From Rhodopirellula sp. (GTDB taxonomy: Bacteria > Planctomycetota > Planctomycetia > Pirellulales > Pirellulaceae): a stretch of DNA of 13,861 nt. The DNA lies in the NCBI GenBank assembly GCA_002712845.1, contig PAUV01000051.1:14023-27883 (forward strand), in the 5' to 3' direction. The notes beneath the pieces were generated by a model. It saw nothing but the letters and a program-made list of their open reading frames with translations, did not search any database and was not told where the DNA came from. The position numbers and the translations under genes were made by a program. Positions 7,153 through 13,861 of the stretch are shown here, piece by piece. The first letter of the stretch is position 1, and every line of letters starts with the position of its first letter.

Positions 7153-8478
7153 TTACCGACGAATGGTCACAGATGAACCCCGCGACAGAATGCCGTACAG
7201 GTCATCGGCGACATCTTCCGCAAGGCTGATACACCCGTTTTCGTTGGGGCGAGTGGGATCAGGACTGCCATGAATGCTGATCTGGTTGCCCAGATCCATC
7301 CAGAAATTTCCATATGGATTCGCTGGGCTGCCCGGAGCAATCTGGTTGCCACTGCGAGTGTAGAAGGTCTTGCCGGTTTGCTTGTCCTGAATGGTATAGG
7401 AACCCTCGACGGCAAGGGGATCGTTTCCAACAGCAATGGGGAAGCGACCGGCGTAATAATCACCCATGAACAGGGTCAGTTCTTTCAGCGTCAGGTTGAC
7501 TTCAGCGCGAAAGGGACCGCGGACCACTTTCAGTTCCGTTCCGGGAAGAATTGTCAGTGGATCCTCGATGCCGTTGATGTTCGCAAGCAGCTGCCATGGC
7601 ACATCGTACGTCAGGGCAACCTCTTGCAGGGTTTCGCTGCGACTCATTCGGTGGGGTTGTTCCAGCAGATGTCGTTTTGAGTAGATGACTTCTCGCGCCA
7701 GTGGATCGAGACGGGCCAACATCTCGTTGCGTTGTTCAGCCGAAATGTTTGGCGTGTTGTAGAAAATGCTCAACGTTGCCAACGCATCTTTGCGTTTGTC
7801 CTGGCGAAACTGCATATCCGCAGTTCGTATCGCGTTTGCCAAGCCCACGTTGGGAGCAATCATCGCTGTGGCTGTGGCTACGTCAGATCCATTGAGGCCG
7901 ATGCCCTCGGCGCTGGCGGTAGCAATTCCACCGGTCTGGCCCACGCCGGCATCCGGCAAAGCAACGCCGCTTGGCTCGAAATTTGGATTGATGCTGTCAG
8001 GATTTGGTAGTGCGAAATTATTCGCAGTGCTGGGATATCGATCGTCGGTGTATGCGTTGGAAATGCCAGGTTGTGTGGCAGCGGATGCCGCAGGTGGCAT
8101 TGTGTTGCTAACGTCTGCTGAGGGAACAGGACTGGCCGCCTGACCCGCGAGGCTTGTTGCAAGTGCCCCCCCGGCTGCTAACGAATCGTTCGGAATGTCG
8201 ATACTGCTTCGGCTTTCCCCCAGCAGAGAGTTGGCCGACTGCTGCGAATCGGAATTCACGAGAGGTGCACCAATGTTGTCACCGGGGACGCTACTGCCAC
8301 CGAGAGATTCAGGTAAACCCAGGGTGGAGTCGAACGGGATGTCGAGCCCCTCATCAACAGCAAGTAGACCTTGCACGTCCTCGGGGAGAGTTTCGGGTGG
8401 CTTGGTCATGGAAACATAGGCTCCATAGATCACAGCCATCATTAACACAACGATTGCGGCGGTTTTTAAAGTCTGCAC
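7153..8478 (-). CDS. Membrane-anchored LysM / L,D-transpeptidase (YkuD) protein
   Basis: A 441-residue cell-wall enzyme. An N-terminal hydrophobic helix (about 6-24, TAAIVVLMMAVIYGAYVSM) probably anchors it in the membrane. A long low-complexity Ser/Ala/Pro/Gly/Asn linker covers about 60-200, a helical segment about 208-270, a LysM peptidoglycan-binding domain about 276-321, and a YkuD catalytic domain from 322 to the end. The active-site region has H403 (SIHGSPDP) and the nucleophile C416 (ENGCISL). The usual SxGC[IV]R is altered to ExGCIS. Family members form 3-3 peptide cross-links in peptidoglycan. The GTG start at 8478 is supported by a GGAGGA Shine-Dalgarno five bases upstream. It is the first gene of a likely operon with pyrE and the PD-(D/E)XK-like gene. 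Whether the altered signature changes activity is unknown. Confidence 0.9.
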   Translation of the reverse strand: MQTLKTAAIVVLMMAVIYGAYVSMTKPPETLPEDVQGLLAVDEGLDIPFDSTLGLPESLGGSSVPGDNIGAPLVNSDSQQSANSLLGESRSSIDIPNDSLAAGGALATSLAGQAASPVPSADVSNTMPPAASAATQPGISNAYTDDRYPSTANNFALPNPDSINPNFEPSGVALPDAGVGQTGGIATASAEGIGLNGSDVATATAMIAPNVGLANAIRTADMQFRQDKRKDALATLSIFYNTPNISAEQRNEMLARLDPLAREVIYSKRHLLEQPHRMSRSETLQEVALTYDVPWQLLANINGIEDPLTILPGTELKVVRGPFRAEVNLTLKELTLFMGDYYAGRFPIAVGNDPLAVEGSYTIQDKQTGKTFYTRSGNQIAPGSPANPYGNFWMDLGNQISIHGSPDPTRPNENGCISLAEDVADDLYGILSRGSSVTIRR

Positions 8479-8483
8479 AACTG

Positions 8484-8489
8484 TCCTCC
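8484..8489 (-). promoter_or_regulatory. Strong Shine-Dalgarno of the L,D-transpeptidase gene
   Basis: The minus strand reads GGAGGA, five bases (cagtt) and then GTG at 8478. This near-perfect anti-16S match at ideal spacing fixes the GTG start. The other minus-strand genes here lack such a clear site. Confidence 0.85.
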
Positions 8490-8495
8490 ATGACG

Positions 8496-8516
8496 GGATC
8501 TGATGCGATCAGATCC
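8496..8516. promoter_or_regulatory. Inverted repeat in the leader of the L,D-transpeptidase gene
   Basis: GGATCTGAT and ATCAGATCC are perfect 9-base arms around GCG. The repeat ends six bases upstream of the Shine-Dalgarno, so it could be a leader hairpin influencing translation or an operator. The sequence does not decide between these. Confidence 0.5.
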
Positions 8517-8524
8517 ATCACATG

Positions 8525-8536
8525 TACTTGCAAGTA
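8525..8536. promoter_or_regulatory. 12-bp perfect palindrome upstream of the L,D-transpeptidase gene
   Basis: TACTTGCAAGTA is a perfect 12-base palindrome 47 bases before the GTG start. It has the form of a binding site for a dimeric regulator, but no matching regulator gene is visible. Confidence 0.4.
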
Positions 8537-8558
8537 ATCCACGGTCGGACCATCCATT

Positions 8559-8574
8559 CCACTGGTTCCAGTGG
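8559..8574. promoter_or_regulatory. 16-bp interrupted palindrome upstream of the L,D-transpeptidase gene
   Basis: CCACTGG and CCAGTGG are perfect 7-base arms separated by TT. It is the third symmetric element within 80 bases upstream of the ldt-pyrE operon. A looser 7-bp inverted repeat (AGCCGGG at 8590-8596, CCCGGCT at 8612-8618) follows. The latter could also be the terminator of the upstream minus-strand gene, but it lacks a T-run. Confidence 0.4.
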
Positions 8575-8765
8575 CAAAGTCGGCCCATCAGCCGGGAGAC
8601 TAGCGAAACCGCCCGGCTTCCTGCCAGATCAGTTTCCCGCTGACGTTGTGACTCATCAGCTGAAGTGGTGAATGCTTCGTGCTGAAGCGTGTTAGCCTAC
8701 TCGAGCAACCGTGACCATTGCTAGCATCCTTAGTCAATCAGCGTGTCCTGTCGTGTGACAGTCGT

Positions 8766-9755
8766 CTACTTCAGCTTGACCCGGCAAAGAAAGCTGTCGG
8801 CGGTGATATAGAGCGTTTTGCCATCGGGACCAAAGGTGCAGTTGCTTGTGCGTCCGCCGGTGATCAGTCGCCCCAGCAGTTTGCCTTGAGGGCTGATGAC
8901 ATAGATTCCTCCTGGACCGCTTCCGAAAATGGTGCCGTCTTTTGCCACCGCGAGGCCATCGGGAAGTCCGGGGAATTCCTGCATGTACTTCTTGCCATCG
9001 AACAGGACTTTGCCTTTTTCCAAGGTCTTGTCCTGTTTGACGGGGAACGCCATCCAGATGGGATTTTCAGGATCGCTTTGCGCGACGTAAAGTGTTTTCT
9101 CATCAGGTGACAGTCCAATGCCATTGGGGCGGGCAAGCTCTTTGCTGACCAAGGTCAATGATCCGTCGGTGTCGAGTCGATAAACCCCACAGAAATCAAG
9201 TTCACGTCTTGGATCGGATTCTCGATCCGGCAGACCATACGGTGGGTCTGTGAAGAAGATCGACCCTGAGGAATGAAAGACGAGGTCATTGGGGCTATTC
9301 AGACGTTTTCCCTGATAGTTATCGACGAGCGTTCGTTTGCCTCCACCTTTGGTGAGCACCGAAACACGTCGATCGCCATGTTCGCAGGCGGTTAGCCGTC
9401 CTTGTGGGTCGAGTGTCAAACCATTGGAGCCGGGTTCCAGTCCGTAGTAGGTAGCGCCTGTGTACCCACTAGGTGACATGAACAGGTCGGTGCCTCGTTT
9501 TTCGGACCAGCGGAAAATGCTGTTTCGCGGAATATCTGAAAACAGCAGGTGTCCTCCGCTGTCATCGGCGACCCAGACAGGACCCTCGGTCCACGTGAAG
9601 CCACTGGCAAGGACTTCGATTTTTGCATTTGAATCGACAATGGCATCGAAGGCGGGGTCGAGTTTTTCGACTCTGCCAAGCGTTGTGGGTGTCTTCGCAA
9701 CACAAAGGGAGGTAACCGTAAGCAGCAGAGCAATTGAGAGAGTGGCTTGTCGCAT
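8766..9755 (-). CDS. Secreted SMP-30/gluconolactonase-family protein
   Basis: A 329-residue six-bladed beta-propeller of the SGL/SMP-30 family, which hydrolyses sugar lactones or related esters using one divalent metal. A signal peptide is clear: hydrophobic residues 6-18 and a likely cut after LCVA at residue 20, so it acts in the periplasm or outside the cell. Expected metal ligands are in place: E57 in TEGPVW, N211 in RPNGIGLS and D266 in LPDGLAVA. N156 in NSPNDLVF is the likely substrate-contacting Asn. A propeller-like TDPPYG follows at 169-174. It lies 212 bases downstream of the GH63-like gene on the same strand and 287 bases before the ldt operon. The substrate is not determinable; gluconolactone is only the family name. 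ATG 9755 is preferred because it directly precedes the signal peptide; its ribosome site is weak. Confidence 0.92.
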   Translation of the reverse strand: MRQATLSIALLLTVTSLCVAKTPTTLGRVEKLDPAFDAIVDSNAKIEVLASGFTWTEGPVWVADDSGGHLLFSDIPRNSIFRWSEKRGTDLFMSPSGYTGATYYGLEPGSNGLTLDPQGRLTACEHGDRRVSVLTKGGGKRTLVDNYQGKRLNSPNDLVFHSSGSIFFTDPPYGLPDRESDPRRELDFCGVYRLDTDGSLTLVSKELARPNGIGLSPDEKTLYVAQSDPENPIWMAFPVKQDKTLEKGKVLFDGKKYMQEFPGLPDGLAVAKDGTIFGSGPGGIYVISPQGKLLGRLITGGRTSNCTFGPDGKTLYITADSFLCRVKLK

Positions 9756-9967
9756 GTTTGATCAGCGGAGAGTTTGAGGCAGATTGGAAACAGTCCGGAG
9801 CCGCTTGCGGTGTTCTCTCAGTCTGATGTGAGCACGCTGCAAGCCGTGGCTACAAAGTTGGCAGGATTAAAACTGCGGCATCGATTGTACTTGGTTGCCC
9901 ACCGCAAATGTTCATCCAGTCTGTAAACCGATGTGGAAAACTGACTTCTACACATCGCAATCGGCAC

Positions 9968-12682
9968 TCAGACGCTTTGATGCTTCTGAACATTCGCCTG
10001 ACTGCGGAGCATGGATGCCACCAATGCTGTCCACCCTGTTTGGTGATTGGCCCCCAGACCTTTGCCATTGTCCGCATGGAAATACTCGTAGAACAGGATC
10101 AGATCCTTCCAGGCGGGGTCGTCGCGGTAACGCTCATCGCCGCCATGGGCAGGGCGGTTACCCTCGGCATCGGGTTCAAATAGCGATATTAAACGTCGCT
10201 CTAGTTCTCGGGCGACTTCCAGCAAATTCATCCGATTCCCACTACCTGTAGGGCATTCGACTTTGTATTCATTTCCATAAAAGTCATGGTAGCGTTTCAA
10301 TGATTGAATCAGGAGATAATTAACGGGGAACCAAATGGGGCCACGCCAATTGCTGTTCCCACCAAACATCCCGCTTTCGCTTTCTCCGGGAACGTAACCG
10401 ACCTCATGTCGTCGTCCACCGAAATCAAAGATCAACGGTTCGTCTCGATGTGCCGCCGACATGCTGCGGATTCCAAACGGAGACAGGAACTCATCTTCGT
10501 CCAGTAAGACAGCGATGAGTCTGCGGAATCGGTCTTCTGATGGGATCGCTAGTAGACGACGGCACGCTTCACCTGAGTCAGGATCCTCACGTTCCATGTA
10601 CGTCATGTGCTGACTGAGATCGTCACGGTTGTTCAGAAACCAATTCATGCGACGGCGAAAACCGGGCAGTTTTTCGATGATTTCTTCTTCCAAAATGACA
10701 CCGGTCATCAAGGGCAACAGACCGACGAGCGATCGCACACGGATCGGAATGGAATGGTCTTTTACGAACAGGTGGTCATAATAAAAACCATCTTCTTCAT
10801 CCCACAAGCCGGTGCCGTCCATCGAGTTCATGGCTTCGGCGATCGCGACATAATGCTCAAAGAACTTGCTGGCCATGTCACCATAAGCTTGGTGATCTTC
10901 AGCAAGTTCAATGGCAATCCGCAGCATCGTGCCGCAATAGAACGCCATCCATGCGGTACCATCTGCCTGCTCGAGGTGACCTTCCGGAAGCGGTTTGCTG
11001 CGATCAAATACACCAATGTTGTCGAGGCCCAAAAAGCCACCGGCGAAAATGTTTTTGCCTCGCGGGTCTTTGCGATTCACCCACCAGGTGAAATTGATCA
11101 ACAGCTTTTGAAACGCGCGAGCAAGGAATACCTTGTCACGTTGGCGTGGTGGGCCAGTCGCTTTATAAACCTGCCAAACACCCCATGCATGCACTGGCGG
11201 ATTCACATCCCCAAGGTGCCATTCGTAGGCAGGGATCTGGCCGCTGGGGTGCATGTACCACTCACGCAAAAACAACAGCATCTGCTCTTTGGCAAAGTGT
11301 GTGTCCAAGCCTGCCATTGGCACCATATGGAATGCTAGATCCCATGCTGCATACCAAGGGTATTCCCATTTGTCGGGCATCGAGATGATGTCTCGATTGA
11401 ACAGGTTGCGCCAGTCGCTATTACGGCCCTCTTTTCTGGCCTCGCTGGTGGGGACACCATTGGGATCACCATCAAGCCAGGTGCTGACAGAGTAATGATA
11501 GAACTGCTTGGTCCACAGCAATCCCGCATATGCCTGTCGCATGGTGGCTTGGCGTTCCAGCGGCAGAGAATGCGGAATCCGGTCGGCATAAAATTCGTCA
11601 GCTTCGGCAATTCGAGTCTCAAACGTAGTTTCAAACGAATCAGCAAACGCAAGTTCAGCAAACTTGGCTGGATCATTATCTGCCTCGTCTGTGATCAGAG
11701 GCGATTTCGCATGGGTTAAACGTAAACGGATTTGCCGAGTCTCACCGGCTGGGATCATGATCAATCCGTAGGCACCACACTTGGTCCCGCGCTGATTGGG
11801 GTTCACTGCTCGCGTGTCACCCAGCACGACATAGTCGTTGATTGCATCTTTGAAATATTCCGATTCGCTGGGAAGGTCGGGATATCGTTTGGTGTTTGTT
11901 TCGTTATCGGTGAATAGCCATGTCCAGCCATCCGTTCCAGCTGCATCACAAGTGAACCAGAATTCATCCAGTGATTCATGAAACGTTTGAACCACGTTGT
12001 CGTTTAGACGCATCGAGGGACGGGTGGTGCAGCCTTCATCGGTGCATTCCCACGTCCATGTGTTGCGGAAGAAAAGTTGGGGTATCAGGTGTAAAACAGC
12101 TGATTGAGGACCATGGTTGGTGATCGTGAGACGGATCAGCAAATCATTGGAATTCGCTTTGGCATATTCAGCCATCACATCAAAATAACGTGATTCATCA
12201 AATGCCAACGTGTCTGTGATTTCGTATTCGGGCTCATTACGATCCCGCATCCGACTGACTTCCACCAGTTCTTCGTAGGGATAACGGCTTTGGGGGTACT
12301 TGTACAAAGCCTTCATGTAGCTGTGTGTCGGTGTGCTATCGAGATAGTAATAGCATTCCTTCACATCTTCGCCATGGTTGCCTTCCGGGCCCGTGACTCC
12401 AAACAGACGTTCTTTGATGATTGGGTCACGACCATTCCATAATCCGACGGAGAAACAGAGTCGGCATTCACGATCGCAGATGCCAAGCAATCCGTCTTCA
12501 CCCCAACGATAAGCTCGACTACGGGCTTGGTCGTGAGGGAAATAGCTCCAGGTGGCATCGCCACCTTCGCTGTAGTCTTCGCGAACGGTGCCCCATTGGC
12601 GTTCAGAAAGATAGGGGCCCCAACGCTGCCAATTCTCTTCTCTTTTGGCGGTATGAACGAGGCGTAGATCTTCGGGCGTCAT
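9968..12682 (-). CDS. GH63/MGH1-like glycoside hydrolase, probably cytosolic
   Basis: A 904-residue protein of the GH63-related group with an N-terminal beta-sandwich region (to about 370) and a C-terminal (alpha/alpha)6 barrel. Barrel landmarks are WEYPWYAAWDLAFH at 439-452 (D448 a candidate general acid), HPSGQIPAYEW at 478-488, SNWRGPIWFPVNYL at 777-790, and FYEYFHADNGKGLGANHQTGW at about 864-884 (E866 a candidate base). Family members cleave alpha-glucosidic or alpha-mannosidic bonds, but this long bacterial form has no assigned substrate that I know of. There is no signal peptide: the N-terminus is charged (MTPEDLRLVHTAKREENW). It begins 135 bases after pgk on the same strand, suggesting linkage to central sugar metabolism, perhaps storage glucan or compatible-solute turnover. 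Start ATG 12682 has only a weak upstream GAGAAA. Confidence 0.88.
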   Translation of the reverse strand: MTPEDLRLVHTAKREENWQRWGPYLSERQWGTVREDYSEGGDATWSYFPHDQARSRAYRWGEDGLLGICDRECRLCFSVGLWNGRDPIIKERLFGVTGPEGNHGEDVKECYYYLDSTPTHSYMKALYKYPQSRYPYEELVEVSRMRDRNEPEYEITDTLAFDESRYFDVMAEYAKANSNDLLIRLTITNHGPQSAVLHLIPQLFFRNTWTWECTDEGCTTRPSMRLNDNVVQTFHESLDEFWFTCDAAGTDGWTWLFTDNETNTKRYPDLPSESEYFKDAINDYVVLGDTRAVNPNQRGTKCGAYGLIMIPAGETRQIRLRLTHAKSPLITDEADNDPAKFAELAFADSFETTFETRIAEADEFYADRIPHSLPLERQATMRQAYAGLLWTKQFYHYSVSTWLDGDPNGVPTSEARKEGRNSDWRNLFNRDIISMPDKWEYPWYAAWDLAFHMVPMAGLDTHFAKEQMLLFLREWYMHPSGQIPAYEWHLGDVNPPVHAWGVWQVYKATGPPRQRDKVFLARAFQKLLINFTWWVNRKDPRGKNIFAGGFLGLDNIGVFDRSKPLPEGHLEQADGTAWMAFYCGTMLRIAIELAEDHQAYGDMASKFFEHYVAIAEAMNSMDGTGLWDEEDGFYYDHLFVKDHSIPIRVRSLVGLLPLMTGVILEEEIIEKLPGFRRRMNWFLNNRDDLSQHMTYMEREDPDSGEACRRLLAIPSEDRFRRLIAVLLDEDEFLSPFGIRSMSAAHRDEPLIFDFGGRRHEVGYVPGESESGMFGGNSNWRGPIWFPVNYLLIQSLKRYHDFYGNEYKVECPTGSGNRMNLLEVARELERRLISLFEPDAEGNRPAHGGDERYRDDPAWKDLILFYEYFHADNGKGLGANHQTGWTALVASMLRSQANVQKHQSV

Positions 12683-12774
12683 GCGATTTCTCGGTTGTCT
12701 GTCAAGTTGAGGTACCGTCGAAAAAACGCATTGATTCGTCTTCGCCAGAAAACGGCCATCTTGTTTCCACCTGG

Positions 12775-12793
12775 CTCGGCGGAAGCTGCCGAG
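12775..12793. other. Hairpin between pgk and the GH63-like gene
   Basis: CTCGGC and GCCGAG form a 6-bp GC-rich stem around a 7-base loop, 25 to 43 bases past the pgk stop. No T-run follows on the minus strand, so it is a weak intrinsic terminator at best. It could be a partial attenuator or an mRNA-stabilising structure. Confidence 0.35.
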
Positions 12794-12817
12794 GCGGAGG
12801 CCGCAGAATCCCTCAAC

Positions 12818-13861
12818 TCAGGATTCAGTGTCGTCTAGAAGATCAACCGCTGCAAAAGCCTGACCTTCAAGCATGGCAAGACTTGCGCCTCCACCCGTGC
12901 TGACATGGCTGACCTGATCCGCAAATCCAAGCTGGTCAACGGCAGCTGCACTGTCACCACCTCCGATAATGCTGATGGAGTCACCGTCGGCAACGGCTTG
13001 CGCTACAGCCTTGGTGCCTTCGTCCATCGGTGGTTTCTCAAAGACACCCATGGGACCATTCCAAACGACAGTCTTTGCATCTTTGATCACAGCAGCATAT
13101 TTGGCGGCCGTTTCTGGACCAATGTCAAAACCTTCCCATCCATCAGGGATCTCACCAGCAGCTACGACTTTCTTATTGCATCCGGCGATATTGCCAAAGT
13201 CATCACCACAGTGAGTGTCGACTGGCAGGTGCAGTTTGTCACCGCCTTTGGCAATCAATTCCTTCGCCAAATCCACCTTGTCTTTTTCAACAAGACTGTC
13301 GCCTACTTGACCGCCATTGGCAAGCGAGAAGGTGTAGGCCATTGCACCGCCAATCAGCACAGCATCACAGATGCCAAGCAGGTTGTTGATGACATTGATT
13401 TTGTCACTGACTTTGGCACCACCCAGAATTGCGACAAACGGTCGACCGGGATTACCAATCGCATCACTGAGGTATTGAATTTCGCGAGCGACCAGGTGAC
13501 CCACGACGCGGGGCTTGCCTTCCATTGCCTGGGGAACCGCAACCATGGATGCATCGCTGCGGTGACAAGTGCCGAAGGCATCATTGCAGTAGCCATCGGC
13601 AAGCGCAGCCAACTTTCCGGCGAACTCTTCGCAGCCTTTTTTCTCACCAGAGTTGAACCGTAAATTTTCGAGGACCAGGACCTGCCCATCATTCAATGCA
13701 CCGGCTTTGGCGACGGCGTCCTCACCAACAGTGTCCGTTGCCATGGCGACGGGCTGTCCCAGCATCTCGGCCAGGCAGGCAGCGGCAGGGGCCAAGCTGA
13801 ACTTCGCCTCAAAGCCCGTCCCTGCGGGACGTCCCATATGGCTCATCAAAATCAGTTTGCC
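12818..13861 (-). CDS. pgk: Phosphoglycerate kinase (N-terminus cut by window edge)
   Basis: Glycolytic and gluconeogenic cytosolic enzyme moving phosphate between 1,3-bisphosphoglycerate and ADP. The frame is open to the right edge: codons beyond the first in-frame start-like codon (TTG 13849) read GKLI before LMSHMGRP, matching the normal PGK beta-strand. The true start is therefore outside and roughly 50-60 residues are missing. Visible motifs in order: [27 protein letters not shown] (substrate-binding HR retained, though most PGKs read AHRAHAS), [20 protein letters not shown] and the nucleotide-binding GGGDSAAAV near 12945-12970, followed by [10 protein letters not shown]. The C-terminus is complete. 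It is followed on the same strand by the GH63-like gene. Confidence 0.96.
   Translation of the reverse strand, partial: GKLILMSHMGRPAGTGFEAKFSLAPAAACLAEMLGQPVAMATDTVGEDAVAKAGALNDGQVLVLENLRFNSGEKKGCEEFAGKLAALADGYCNDAFGTCHRSDASMVAVPQAMEGKPRVVGHLVAREIQYLSDAIGNPGRPFVAILGGAKVSDKINVINNLLGICDAVLIGGAMAYTFSLANGGQVGDSLVEKDKVDLAKELIAKGGDKLHLPVDTHCGDDFGNIAGCNKKVVAAGEIPDGWEGFDIGPETAAKYAAVIKDAKTVVWNGPMGVFEKPPMDEGTKAVAQAVADGDSISIIGGGDSAAAVDQLGFADQVSHVSTGGGASLAMLEGQAFAAVDLLDDTES

Noticed and set aside
9756..9967. Possible terminator or promoter between the GH63-like and SMP-30 genes
   Set aside because: Only a very small CCGC-TT-GCGG palindrome is present, without a T-run, and no convincing promoter boxes were found.
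10607..11338. A 243-codon open frame on the plus strand
   Set aside because: It is opposite the GH63-like gene, its composition does not look like a real protein, and it has no ribosome site.
12905..13663. A 252-codon open frame on the plus strand
   Set aside because: It lies wholly opposite pgk, whose motifs are unmistakable, and its translation has no recognisable domain. It is a mirror of pgk codon structure.
1..13861. CRISPR array, insertion sequence, tRNA, phage or defence genes
   Set aside because: No regularly spaced direct repeats, terminal inverted repeats with a transposase, cloverleaf genes or phage-type proteins were seen on either strand.

Overview
The window looks like chromosomal DNA of a planctomycete, probably a marine member of the Pirellulaceae or a relative. 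This rests on protein character rather than a search: a secreted SMP-30/gluconolactonase-like protein, a LysM plus L,D-transpeptidase protein, a PD-(D/E)XK-like conserved hypothetical, a very long RTX-tailed modular hydrolase with EF-hand-like DxNxDG loops, and GTG starts. GC looks close to half by eye. No mobile element, CRISPR array, tRNA or rRNA was seen.

Layout. Bases 2-5740 (+) encode the C-terminal 1912 residues of a giant modular exported protein that is cut by the left window edge: GH81 endo-beta-1,3-glucanase, a W-rich repeat with a calcium-type loop, an endonuclease/exonuclease/phosphatase (EEP) domain, an Ig-like domain, two more W-rich repeats, a DUF1996 domain, four RTX nonapeptides and a type I secretion-like tail. 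A palindromic hairpin at 5802-5822 lies between it and everything to its right, which is all on the minus strand.

Minus strand, in transcription order from the right: pgk (glycolysis, N-terminus cut by the right edge), a 904-residue GH63/MGH1-like glycosidase without a signal peptide, and a secreted SMP-30/gluconolactonase-family protein. After a 287-base gap rich in palindromes comes a compact likely operon: L,D-transpeptidase with LysM, then pyrE, then a PD-(D/E)XK-like and winged-helix conserved hypothetical, ending at the shared hairpin.

How they fit together. The left gene is an accessory outward-facing degrader, probably for laminarin or other beta-1,3-glucan, with a second hydrolytic centre of the EEP fold for a phosphoester. 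The minus-strand genes are mostly housekeeping: central carbon metabolism, carbohydrate processing, peptidoglycan cross-linking and pyrimidine synthesis. The most unusual item is the domain combination of the left protein. Its three W-rich repeats keep their protein sequence while the DNA has drifted at silent sites.
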